Shown here: piece after piece, positions 35,759 to 44,051 of the stretch
Layout: the number at the start of each line of letters is the position of its first letter
How positions within the stretch are numbered: the stretch's first letter is position 1
Assembly (NCBI GenBank): GCA_002840555.1
Contig: PHBJ01000008.1
Coordinates: 62,001 to 126,000 of the forward strand
Reading direction: 5' to 3'
DNA: 64,000 nt
Source of the DNA: Deltaproteobacteria bacterium HGW-Deltaproteobacteria-13
GTDB taxonomy: Bacteria; Desulfobacterota; Syntrophia; Syntrophales; Smithellaceae
Position numbers and translations under genes: made by a program
Notes under the pieces: generated by a model
Seen by the model: only the letters and a program-made list of their open reading frames with translations
What the model was told of the DNA's origin: nothing
Database searches by the model: none

Positions 35759-36547
35759 TCAGGAAGAACAGCTTCTCTTATTGGTTAAAAAACCTGCGAT
35801 TTTTAAAATTACAATTCGCGGAGCGAACTTGGCTGAAAGCACGCTGATTTTATTATCCAGACCCGTAATGACAACCCGTTTGCCTTTCATTAAACCTTTA
35901 TAACCAAGTTCGGCTACCGTTTTGGCATCGATCATCCGCACCTGATTCAGCCGGATATTTTCCGCGCCGGCCCTGGCTTGCCAATTGGTCTTCGTTGCAC
36001 CGGGACACAGGCAGGTTACACTTACTCCGGTACCTTTCAGCTCTTCCGACAGCGCTTCAGAAAAATACAGCACATAAGCTTTGCTGGCATTATATAAAGC
36101 AAAGTTGGGACTGGGCATAAACGAGGCGATAGAGCCGACGGTCATGATCTTGCCGGATTTACGCGCCAGCATGCCGGGCAAAAACAGCCGGGTTAGTTTT
36201 GTCAGAGTCATGAGATTGACCTCAAGCATATGCATGTTCCTGTCCATACTTGACTTGGCGAACTCACCATGAAGCCCCAGACCGGCGTTGTTGACGAGTA
36301 CATCAATATGGACGCCGGCCGCATTGAGTTCGTCAAAAATATCCTGAGCGGCTTGCGGCAGGGACAGATCTTTCGTAATGACCCGTGCAGTGATGCCGAA
36401 GCTCTTTTTAACTTCGGCGGCGAGTTGATCCATCCTTTCTTTGTTGCGCGCTGCCAGCACACAATGATAGCCGTCTTTCGCAAATAATTTGACCAGTTCA
36501 TAGCCGATGCCTTCGGAAGCGCCGGTGATCAAGGCTGTTTTTGACAT
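35759..36547 (-). CDS. SDR-family oxidoreductase (DltE-like)
   Basis: 262-residue SDR: TGASEGIGYELVKLFAKDGY at the N-terminus, NNAGLGLHGEF, catalytic Ser in VGSIASFMPSPNFALYNASK and YxxxK, followed by CLCPGATKTNW. This motif set is that of YqjQ/DltE-type classical SDRs of broad, unknown substrate range. Its C-terminus ends in a short basic tail. It is 66 bp downstream of the nitroreductase gene and the ArsR-like regulator, probably one unit. Confidence 0.85.
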   Translation of the reverse strand: MSKTALITGASEGIGYELVKLFAKDGYHCVLAARNKERMDQLAAEVKKSFGITARVITKDLSLPQAAQDIFDELNAAGVHIDVLVNNAGLGLHGEFAKSSMDRNMHMLEVNLMTLTKLTRLFLPGMLARKSGKIMTVGSIASFMPSPNFALYNASKAYVLYFSEALSEELKGTGVSVTCLCPGATKTNWQARAGAENIRLNQVRMIDAKTVAELGYKGLMKGKRVVITGLDNKISVLSAKFAPRIVILKIAGFLTNKRSCSS

Positions 36548-36613
36548 GGATTTCTCTCCTTTATGGTATTATTTTTTTAAAGCATTTCTTGCTTTGTTTT
36601 AGAGGTCTACTGG

Positions 36614-37468
36614 CTACTTGCCGCCCACCCAGGTGACTCTATAATCCAGTTTATCGGCAATGCCTCCCAGGCGGGGATCATGGATATGCCATGATCCTTT
36701 TAAGCCTTCTTCATCAGCCGCCAGCGCAAAGTGGCACATGGCAATACCCAGATCTACACGCTGTAAATCGGACTTCATGAAAAATTTTAAACCCGGCACG
36801 CGCTTTATATAGAAATGGTACGTGTCATCCTTAGAATCCTTTATAATCCGCCAGGGCTGGAAATTGTTTGCCGAAGGAGCCAGACGGACCATTTCGAGTG
36901 GTATGGCATAAGCTCCCGCTTCTTCGGTCGGGAGAGGCTTGTCATTTTTGAAGAATAACGCGCTCCAGAGTTTGCGTTTATTTGCTCCGGCAGACGAGCG
37001 AACCAGGGAATCCATCGGAGAAAGCTTCGTTACAGCGTAACCGACTGACGTGACAGCCGGGATAATTTCATTATTTTGCAGAGCGATCTTACGTGCAAAC
37101 CCGCTGGAGTTGAATGTCCCTCCCAGCCAGCATGTGCCGAGCCCCAGATCGGTCGCCATCAGGATAGCCTTTTCCATCAGATAGCCGAAGTCTTCCAGAC
37201 CGTACGGGGTGTTTCCTACCGCGCCGATGATAAACCCCATGGGGTTTTTAATCATTCCATAGGTAATAAGTCCCTTTAAGGCTCCCCTGTCTTCCCGGGA
37301 GGCGGTTATAAAAGTAAAGCGTGCCTGACTTCCCAGCGGTCCTGTTGTGTTGGCTGAAAGGAAATGCGTCAAGGCCTCATTTTTTTCTTTTTCAATCGAT
37401 GTACCCAGGTAACTCCGAATTGATTTACGCTGCCGGATGATATCCGTAATGGCTCTATTGAACAACAT
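36614..37468 (-). CDS. Nitroreductase-family flavoprotein (TM1586-like)
   Basis: 284 residues from the ATG at 37468, which follows gaggggg by 6 nt; the frame runs 17 codons further upstream without a good site. FMN nitroreductase fold with N-terminal RQRKSIRSYLG (phosphate-binding Arg/Ser), GFIIGAVGN, LGLGTCWLGGTF, and a second half with VRLAPSANNFQPWRI and VDLGIAMCHFALAA. This double arrangement matches the single-chain TM1586-like subgroup. Likely NAD(P)H-dependent reductase of unknown substrate. Confidence 0.85.
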   Translation of the reverse strand: MLFNRAITDIIRQRKSIRSYLGTSIEKEKNEALTHFLSANTTGPLGSQARFTFITASREDRGALKGLITYGMIKNPMGFIIGAVGNTPYGLEDFGYLMEKAILMATDLGLGTCWLGGTFNSSGFARKIALQNNEIIPAVTSVGYAVTKLSPMDSLVRSSAGANKRKLWSALFFKNDKPLPTEEAGAYAIPLEMVRLAPSANNFQPWRIIKDSKDDTYHFYIKRVPGLKFFMKSDLQRVDLGIAMCHFALAADEEGLKGSWHIHDPRLGGIADKLDYRVTWVGGK

Positions 37469-37541
37469 TGCTTGCCCCCTCATTATTTTTTGACTGTTTA
37501 ATACTTCGATATGTATCAAACTGTCAAGCTAAAAATTTTGG

Positions 37542-37847
37542 CTATTTCCCGACTTTTAGGGACAAAACCCGGGATGCGGCTTCCAGAGTCTTCTTGTTGA
37601 TCTGGGCTACAAGGAACTTGCCCCGGCGTTCGGTAGAAATCAAGTCGGCATTGGAAAGCTCCTTCAGGTGATGCGATATGGTTGGTGCGCCGATATTCAT
37701 GCAGGAGATGATATCGGTCACAAAACATTCTTCGCCTGTTTCGTAACTGACTTCCTGCTTCTTTTTTATTTCCAGATATAACTCCAGCCGGTTGGTGTTG
37801 GAAAGGGCTTTCATGATCTTTGCCAGTTGTTTGGTTTCCATCTTCAT
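37542..37847 (-). CDS. ArsR-family transcriptional regulator
   Basis: 101 residues from the ATG at 37847 (ggggag 8 nt upstream); the open frame extends to 37958 without support. Winged helix: KIMKALSNTNRLELYLEIKK, then TDIISCMNIGAPTISHHLKELSNADLIST (recognition helix TISHHLKEL), wing RRGKFLVAQINKKTL. Cysteines in EECFVTDIISC lie near the usual metal/redox-sensing position of ArsR proteins. Probably represses the downstream nitroreductase-SDR pair. Confidence 0.88.
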   Translation of the reverse strand: MKMETKQLAKIMKALSNTNRLELYLEIKKKQEVSYETGEECFVTDIISCMNIGAPTISHHLKELSNADLISTERRGKFLVAQINKKTLEAASRVLSLKVGK

Positions 37848-38055
37848 CTTTGAAACTCCCCGGATGCAATGTGACAAGCTTGTTTTTGCTTCGATAACTG
37901 TCGAATTGTTTTTAATGGCTTTCCGGCTATATGTCAAGGCGATTTGTTGATAGAGCATGGCCCATCAAAGGTTGATTGAAATAAACGGTGAATATTTACG
38001 CTTGATCCCTCGGGCGAAAAAAAGTGAAAAGATGCCGTCCATGAGCGCAAGCGAA

Positions 38056-39216
38056 TCAGGCTGTATATTTGTTGCCGATTAATTTTTCTCCCCAGACAAC
38101 ACCCGGACGTTCAACGTACTTATAGGATATCAGCGATATAACCGTCAGTGGAATAAGAGTAATTAATAATGACGATAAAAACCCTAAAATATCTACTGAG
38201 AGATGACCATAACACCAGTAGTAGACCGGGACAAGCGTGAAAATCAGAATCGGATGGAAAAGATACAACGAATAACTGGCCTTGCCCAGGCCCACGGTTT
38301 TAGTGTTGACCAGAAAATTAAAAGGCTTTAATCCCAGGCCTAATATCAGCAGGGAAAAACACAGGCCATGCAGTATATTCATTCCCCAGAAGATGTTCTG
38401 CATGGGGCCGGTAAGCAGGATGGCATAAAGAAATAAAAACGAAAGGATCAAGAGAAGGCCGGACAGGCGCCTGGCCTTCTGGTTCATTTTAAGAAGGTAA
38501 TCAAAGAACAAACGATAGGTTACAACGCCGCAAACGAATACCGGCAGATGTTGAAGAAAACCAAAAGCCCATACATAGTTCATTTGATCGGGGGCGAGGT
38601 ATCCTGTCGCTTCACCGTAGCGGATGACAAAAAAAGACCAGCCCCGCGCAATTATGGTAGTGACCATCAGCAGCGCCAGCGCCGCATACAAATTACGGCT
38701 GCACTTGTGGATTAAAGGGAACAGCAGATATAACAAAACCATCACGCCAATGGTCCAACTTGCCCAGACAAAGCCTGATATGCAAGCCGGTATCAGATTA
38801 AACAGAAGTGAGGCGTTGATGAGCACTTCGGAAACAGGATGCAGTACATGAAAGCTGACGGCGTCCCGAATCCAGTATATGAACATCATGAAGTAGAACA
38901 GGGGAGCAATTCTGAAGAAACGCCGGATGTAGAATCGGCGTGTAAGCATTGTCTCGCCCGCGCGCGCATCCATGGAATAGGACAGGGAAAAGGCGCTCAA
39001 AACAAAGAAGAGGCTGACCCCCGCGTTGCCGCCATTGATGATGAACGGCGCAATCCATTCAGGAATTGCCAGATTCGGCTGAGGGATTAAGACCAGATGG
39101 CTTATAAATACATATAATATCGCGAAACAGCGTAAAGCATCCAGAAAATCCAGGCGAATGAATGGTAAATCATTTCCTTTGTTGAGTGTATGACTTGGCA
39201 TCAAGCGCTCCGGCAA
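38056..39216 (-). CDS. Acyltransferase 3 family membrane protein (OafA/YrhL-like)
   Basis: 386-residue integral membrane O-acyltransferase, about ten hydrophobic segments. The family signature RLDFLDALRCFAILYVFISHL places the catalytic histidine in the first membrane segment, and FFVLSAFSLSYSMDARAGETMLTRRFYIRRFFRIAPLFYF carries the second conserved block. Such proteins acetylate surface polysaccharides or peptidoglycan. It lies 39 bp after purD; no glycan genes adjoin, so the acceptor is unknown. Confidence 0.88.
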   Translation of the reverse strand: MPERLMPSHTLNKGNDLPFIRLDFLDALRCFAILYVFISHLVLIPQPNLAIPEWIAPFIINGGNAGVSLFFVLSAFSLSYSMDARAGETMLTRRFYIRRFFRIAPLFYFMMFIYWIRDAVSFHVLHPVSEVLINASLLFNLIPACISGFVWASWTIGVMVLLYLLFPLIHKCSRNLYAALALLMVTTIIARGWSFFVIRYGEATGYLAPDQMNYVWAFGFLQHLPVFVCGVVTYRLFFDYLLKMNQKARRLSGLLLILSFLFLYAILLTGPMQNIFWGMNILHGLCFSLLILGLGLKPFNFLVNTKTVGLGKASYSLYLFHPILIFTLVPVYYWCYGHLSVDILGFLSSLLITLIPLTVISLISYKYVERPGVVWGEKLIGNKYTA

Positions 39217-39255
39217 AGCAGCATCGTCGGACTAAAAAATAAAAGTGCTTTCCCT

Positions 39256-40584
39256 CTAATCTTTGCGTATTTTCTTCAAGTGATCAACGCGTTTTTGGAT
39301 AAGCGCGTCTGTGCCGATATCCTCGCGATAGGCGACAGGGCCTTTAATGGCTTTGACGCCTTCTTCGGCTATTTTTCGGGCTTCGGCCAATGTGTCCGCA
39401 ATGCCGACAATGCCGATGGCGCGCGAAGCGCTCAAATACAAACCATCCTCTTTCTGATCTACGGATGAATAATAAAGCCGTGCTTTCCCTACATGACCCA
39501 CTTCGATCTTTGCTTTGGAAGAGGCGGCGTCGGGATGATCTGAGGGTAAGCCGTAACCTTTTGGCACAACATATTTGCAAACGGTTGCTTTGTGTTCGAA
39601 TTCGATTTTTAATTGATCCAGCGTTCCGGCAATAATATGGCGGCAGACCTCCACAAAATCTGTTTTTAACAGCGGCAGGATATTCATAGCTTCCGGATCG
39701 CCGAACCGCGCGTTGTATTCCAGAAGTTTGACGCCGTCTTTCGTGGCGATGAATCCGCCATACATGACACCTTTATAAAGGCTGCCGGTTTCCGCAAGCA
39801 GCGCCGCCGCTACCTGACGGGTGATTTCCAGTCCGTCCAGCAAATCCTGCGGCTTTAAAAAAGGCAGGGAATGATCAGCCAGCGAATAGGAGCCCATGCC
39901 GCCCGTGTTGGGACCTTTATCTCCGTCAAATCTTCTTTTATGATCCTGCACCAGCGGCGTGCCCACGACTGTTTTGCCGTCGCACAGGCATTGCAATGAG
40001 AATTCCTCGCCATCGAATTTTTCCTCGACAATCAGCGAAGAACCCTCCGCCAGGATTTGTTTGCACAGATTCAAAGCTTCTTGAGGGGTTGCAAAGTGAT
40101 CGCCCTGCACCAGTACCCCTTTGCCGCCGGTCAACCCGTCCGGCTTAAGAACAATGCCTTCCAGTTCATTCAGAAAAGCTTCAACGCCGTCGATCACTTT
40201 AAATACCCGGAAGCGCGGATTGCCGGGAATATGATACTTGCTGACCAGATTTCTGGTAAATGATTTGGACGTCTCCAGCCTGGCCAGGCTTTGTGTGGGG
40301 CCGACTGACGGAATATTTATTCTGGACAGAGCGTCGGCAACTCCGTTATTGAGCGGATCTTCCGGGCCGATGACGGCAAACTCGATTTTATTTTCCACGG
40401 CAAATCCTGTAATGGCCTCAAGATCGGCATAACGGCCCAACAGGACTTTTGCCGAAAGTGAAGCGATGCCCGGATTGTTCGTCTTCATAAAAGAGAAAAT
40501 CCTCGGTTTTTGTTCAGAGCGTGCAATCGCTTCAGCCAGCGCGTGTTCGCGGGCGCCGTTTCCTATAAGCAGTATGTTGGGCAT
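39256..40584 (-). CDS. purD: Phosphoribosylamine-glycine ligase
   Basis: GAR synthetase, second step of purine synthesis. 442 residues, ATP-grasp type: N-terminal ILLIGNGAREHALAEAIARS, VIGPEDPLNNGVADALS, ATP-grasp VLKPDGLTGGKGVLV, FDGEEFSLQCLCDGK, PNTGGMGSYS, and Mg-binding EYNARFGDPEAMNILPLL. No fused PurM or PurN domain. Located between the DUF4197 and acyltransferase genes with short gaps (36 and 39 bp), likely one transcript. Confidence 0.96.
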   Translation of the reverse strand: MPNILLIGNGAREHALAEAIARSEQKPRIFSFMKTNNPGIASLSAKVLLGRYADLEAITGFAVENKIEFAVIGPEDPLNNGVADALSRINIPSVGPTQSLARLETSKSFTRNLVSKYHIPGNPRFRVFKVIDGVEAFLNELEGIVLKPDGLTGGKGVLVQGDHFATPQEALNLCKQILAEGSSLIVEEKFDGEEFSLQCLCDGKTVVGTPLVQDHKRRFDGDKGPNTGGMGSYSLADHSLPFLKPQDLLDGLEITRQVAAALLAETGSLYKGVMYGGFIATKDGVKLLEYNARFGDPEAMNILPLLKTDFVEVCRHIIAGTLDQLKIEFEHKATVCKYVVPKGYGLPSDHPDAASSKAKIEVGHVGKARLYYSSVDQKEDGLYLSASRAIGIVGIADTLAEARKIAEEGVKAIKGPVAYREDIGTDALIQKRVDHLKKIRKD

Positions 40585-40620
40585 GGACAGAATCTCCTAT
40601 TCTTATTTTTTATGATCAGA

Positions 40621-41337
40621 TTATTTAAAAACTTCTTTCAGCAGATCGGTTACTCTTGCTTTCGGATTGGTGCGGATATTCGTTTCTTCTTTGGCCAGAA
40701 CGGTAAATAATCCATCGAGCGCCTTGGAGGAGACATACCGGTTCACGTCAAGATTGACGGTCTTGCCGACCAGCGGCAGATTCTGCACTTTTGAGTTAAG
40801 CTTATCGTATTTTTGAGTTACCTTGTACTCGCTCATTGTTTTGCGCACAGCCGGCTGAAATTTTTCCAACAGTTTGTCGTAAGTTTTTTTCTTAAGATAA
40901 TCCGTCGCGGCTGTATTGCCGCCGCGTAGAATTCTGTTGGCGTCGTCAAAAGACATGTCCGTAATCGCCTGGGAGAAGATATCGGCAGCCAGAGGCGCGG
41001 CCTTTTCCGCGGCTCTGTTCATACTGAGTGTAAATTCATCGATTTGCGGTCCATAGCCGATGCCGCGCAGGGCGGGCTCCAATTTTCTGACTTGTTCAGG
41101 CAATAATATTTTGACCGCGGCATTGGCGAAGTATCCGTCATTTTTCCCCAGGTAGGTGATCGTGTTTTTAATGCCGACATTCAAGGCCTCTTTGAGTCCC
41201 AGATCAACTTTGCCGCCGCCGGACCTGGTTGTTGTTGCGGTGTCCAGTGTATCTTTTACGACATCAAGAAAAGAAGCGTGAGAATATTGACAAAGGAATA
41301 ATAAGAAAAAAATGCTCAGAACGACTTTTTTTTTCAT
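40621..41337 (-). CDS. Exported DUF4197 protein
   Basis: 238 residues. Signal peptide VVLSIFFLLFLCQYSHA, then the DUF4197 body: GLKEALNVGIKNTITYLGKNDGYFAN, KILLPEQVRKLEP, LSMNRAAEKAAPLAADIFSQAITDMSFDDANRILRGGNTAATDYL, and VSSKALDGLFTVLAKEE. All-helical periplasmic protein family of unknown function, widespread in proteobacteria. It has its own strong promoter and leads the purD-acyltransferase unit. Confidence 0.88.
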   Translation of the reverse strand: MKKKVVLSIFFLLFLCQYSHASFLDVVKDTLDTATTTRSGGGKVDLGLKEALNVGIKNTITYLGKNDGYFANAAVKILLPEQVRKLEPALRGIGYGPQIDEFTLSMNRAAEKAAPLAADIFSQAITDMSFDDANRILRGGNTAATDYLKKKTYDKLLEKFQPAVRKTMSEYKVTQKYDKLNSKVQNLPLVGKTVNLDVNRYVSSKALDGLFTVLAKEETNIRTNPKARVTDLLKEVFK

Positions 41338-41421
41338 AATGCATCCTCCCTGTAATGGTCTTCAATGTGAAGAAGTTTTGTGTTGATTATTTATAATGCG
41401 TCAACGCTTTTAAGCGCTCGA

Positions 41422-41450
41422 AGTATAAGAAGAATAATTTTTACTGTCAA
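41422..41450 (-). promoter_or_regulatory. Promoter of the DUF4197-purD unit
   Basis: Minus strand TTGACA (41450-41445), 17-nt spacer, TATACT (41427-41422): a 6/6 and 5/6 match at optimal spacing. Leader of about 80 nt. Confidence 0.75.
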
Positions 41451-41508
41451 TGGAATAATCACAGTAAAATTAATTTCACGGTAAAGAGGGAAATCCTGTC
41501 CGTCACGG

Positions 41509-41536
41509 TTGACTTTCCTGCCGATCATGGTATTAT
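41509..41536 (+). promoter_or_regulatory. Promoter of the TolC/MFP/RND operon
   Basis: TTGACT (41509-41514), 16-nt spacer, TATTAT (41531-41536). It diverges from the DUF4197 promoter, with 58 bp between the -35 boxes. Its position shows that the open frame back to 41509 is not coding. Confidence 0.7.
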
Positions 41537-41613
41537 CCCGAATCTTATTTATATGGGGGTTGTACTTGCAGACGGAGTGCGCCTTTTTGTTTGTGTATGA
41601 AAGGATTTTAAGG

Positions 41614-42915
41614 ATGAAGAAAATATTCTTATACGGGACAATTACGCTGATAACGGTGCTGCTATCAGCATCGGAAACCATAGCTCGGGAATACACACTT
41701 AATGAAATTTATCAGAAGGCTTTTAAAAGTTCCGAAAAAATTGAAATAGCGCGGGAAAATGTTTATATCGCGCAGATGGGTAAGAACAAGGCCTGGTCGC
41801 TTTTAATTCCGCGGTTGACGGCTTACGGCACTTACAACCGGTTTACCGAAGACAAGTATGCTGTTTCCGGTATATTGCTTCAACCCGAAGAATCAGGAAC
41901 ATGGGGTGTCCGCGCTGATCAATCCTTTTCGCTCAGCGCGCGTGAACTGGATGCTTTGAAAATTGCCGGTCAGTCCATCACGAAAAGTCAATATGATCTG
42001 GATACCGCCAAATCGGATTTTATTCTGGCTGTCGCCGCCGCTTTTTATGATGTGCTCAAAGCGCAAAAAGCGCTGGAAATCGCTGCTGACAATATGGAAA
42101 GACTTACACAATACCGTCGTTTTGTGGAGAAAAGGGTAAAGGTTGGCGAATTGACTAAAACCGCTCTTTTGCGCGCGGAAGGAGAATTATCCGGAGCCCG
42201 CGCTGATTATCTGAGGGCAACCAATGCCGTGCAGCTCACGAGAGCCGCGCTGATTCGAACGGCGGAGGTGGAACCTGATTTTCAACTGAAGGATGAAAAA
42301 ATATCTTTATCAGAAGTGTGTGACATTGATCGTTTGCGGCAGACGGCTCAGAAATTCCGGACCGATTTGAAAAGTTATGATGTTCAGACAAAAATGGCCG
42401 AGCAGCAGGTCCAGTACGCCCGCGGCGCTTTCTGGCCGAATCTGGGCGTGTTTGCCATATATAACGGCGTGGATCAGTATCCCGCAGGCTCCACCCTCAA
42501 CAGGGAAAGTGTTCTTGCCGGCGCCTCGCTTACATTTCCTTTCTTTGAGGGCGGTTTGAGAATGGCTGAATTTAAAGAAGCCAAAGCCAAAGAACGTCAG
42601 GCTCGCCTTGCTTATGATGATTTAAAGAAAAGCGTTGACATTGAAATGCGCGCGGCCTGTCTTGATCTGGAAACTTTAAAAGGCTCTCTGAAATTTCTGG
42701 AAGATCAGCAGGTATTCGCCAAGGACAATTACAATGCCGTTCTGAAACAATTCGAAAACGGTCTGGCGACGAGCCTTGATGTGATGGACGCCAACACCCT
42801 GCTTTTAACCTCGGATAGAAATGTGGCGGAAGCATTATATAACAATCAGCTTGCCTCTTTGATTGTGAAAAGATCGAGCGGCACGTTACTGCAGTTTGTT
42901 CATATCGGTAAATAA
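41614..42915 (+). CDS. TolC-family outer-membrane efflux protein
   Basis: 433 residues from the ATG at 41614. Signal peptide IFLYGTITLITVLLSASETIA, then two OEP repeats with long helices and coiled-coil character (YKxA-type LNEIYQKAFKSSEKIEIARENV; LAVAAAFYDVLKAQKALEIAADNMERL; second half from VCDIDRLRQTAQKFR). Trimer forms the outer-membrane exit duct for the RND pump encoded next. The longer frame from 41509 overlaps the promoter and is rejected. Confidence 0.92.
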   Translation: MKKIFLYGTITLITVLLSASETIAREYTLNEIYQKAFKSSEKIEIARENVYIAQMGKNKAWSLLIPRLTAYGTYNRFTEDKYAVSGILLQPEESGTWGVRADQSFSLSARELDALKIAGQSITKSQYDLDTAKSDFILAVAAAFYDVLKAQKALEIAADNMERLTQYRRFVEKRVKVGELTKTALLRAEGELSGARADYLRATNAVQLTRAALIRTAEVEPDFQLKDEKISLSEVCDIDRLRQTAQKFRTDLKSYDVQTKMAEQQVQYARGAFWPNLGVFAIYNGVDQYPAGSTLNRESVLAGASLTFPFFEGGLRMAEFKEAKAKERQARLAYDDLKKSVDIEMRAACLDLETLKGSLKFLEDQQVFAKDNYNAVLKQFENGLATSLDVMDANTLLLTSDRNVAEALYNNQLASLIVKRSSGTLLQFVHIGK

Positions 42916-42953
42916 TCCGGAAGCCTTGCCGGCGCATGTTAGGAGGAAAGATC

Positions 42954-44051
42954 ATGTTTAAAAATATTCAAAAATCCAGGACGATAAAATTATCGTTTTT
43001 TCTTTTGTTGATAGCGCTCATCGCGGTTCCTTTGGTTTCCTGCAAAAAGGAAAAAAAGGTGGAGAAGGAAACTCTGGTCAACGTGCGTATTTCGCCCGCA
43101 TTAACAAAACAGATTCGGCCTTATATCGAAACGACAGGCACATTGAAAGCCGATGAAGAGGTAACCGTCAGTTCCGAGGTCGATGGAATCATTAAAAAGA
43201 TTAAAGTGGAAGAAGGTTACGCAGTCAGTCAGGGGACTCTTTTAGCGGAAATCAATCAAATTGACTATGCGTTGGAAGAAAAAAGGGCGGATGCCGCTCT
43301 TAAACAGGCACAGGCCAGTCTGGCGAATGCGAAGTCCGAATATCAGAGAAAAGAATCGCTGTTTAAGGAAGAGCTGGTTACGAAACAGCAGTTCGACGAC
43401 ATATCCACGAGGGTTACTCTGGCGGAAGCCGACCTGGCAAGGGCAAAGGCTTCTTTGGATACATCCAGAGAAAGGCTTTCCCGGACGAAAATATATTCAC
43501 CTCTGCACGGAATGGTAAAAGAAAAGAAAGTGTCTGTCGGTGATTACATTCGCAACGGATCGCCCCTCTTTCAATTAATCAAAATTGATCGGCTGAAACT
43601 GACTTTTACAGTCAGCGAAAAAGAGATCGCCGGTTTGAAAATAGGGCAGGATGTTGTCTTTACGGTCGATTCGTTTCCCGATAAAAAATTCAAGGGAAAG
43701 CTGAATTTGATTTATCCGAATGTGGAAGAAAGGACAAGGACATTGCAGGCTGAAGCAATGATTCCCAATCCCGGTTATGTGTTGAAACCGGGATTGTTCG
43801 CACGTCTTTCCATTTATACGGCGGCAACTCGCGATGCTGTTGTGGCTCCGCTCACGGCGCTGATGTATGACAACTCAACGGTCAGCATTTATGTCGTGGA
43901 CGGAAATGTGGCCCACCAGAGAATTGTAAAAACGGGCGGCAAATACGGAGAGAATGTGGAGATTATGGAAGGTCTTAAAGAGAAGGAACAGGTTGTCGTG
44001 GTTGGCCAGAACAATTTGTCGGAAGGAGTAAAGGTGAATGTGGCTCGCTGA
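42954..44051 (+). CDS. RND efflux periplasmic adaptor (membrane fusion) lipoprotein
   Basis: 365 residues from the ATG at 42954 (aggagg at 42941-42946). N-terminal lipobox VPLVSC directs lipidation. Beta-barrel/lipoyl half-motif TGTLKADEEVTVSSEVDGIIKKIKVEEG, long alpha-hairpin (about 100-170: ADAALKQAQASLANAKSEYQRKE), second lipoyl half RTKIYSPLHGMVKEKKVSVGDYI, membrane-proximal domain to the end. Bridges TolC and RND proteins. Its stop overlaps the RND start by 14 bp. Confidence 0.93.
   Translation: MFKNIQKSRTIKLSFFLLLIALIAVPLVSCKKEKKVEKETLVNVRISPALTKQIRPYIETTGTLKADEEVTVSSEVDGIIKKIKVEEGYAVSQGTLLAEINQIDYALEEKRADAALKQAQASLANAKSEYQRKESLFKEELVTKQQFDDISTRVTLAEADLARAKASLDTSRERLSRTKIYSPLHGMVKEKKVSVGDYIRNGSPLFQLIKIDRLKLTFTVSEKEIAGLKIGQDVVFTVDSFPDKKFKGKLNLIYPNVEERTRTLQAEAMIPNPGYVLKPGLFARLSIYTAATRDAVVAPLTALMYDNSTVSIYVVDGNVAHQRIVKTGGKYGENVEIMEGLKEKEQVVVVGQNNLSEGVKVNVAR

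Noticed and set aside
41509-41613. Upstream extension of the TolC-like protein
   Set aside because: It overlaps the -35/-10 promoter and would bury the signal peptide.
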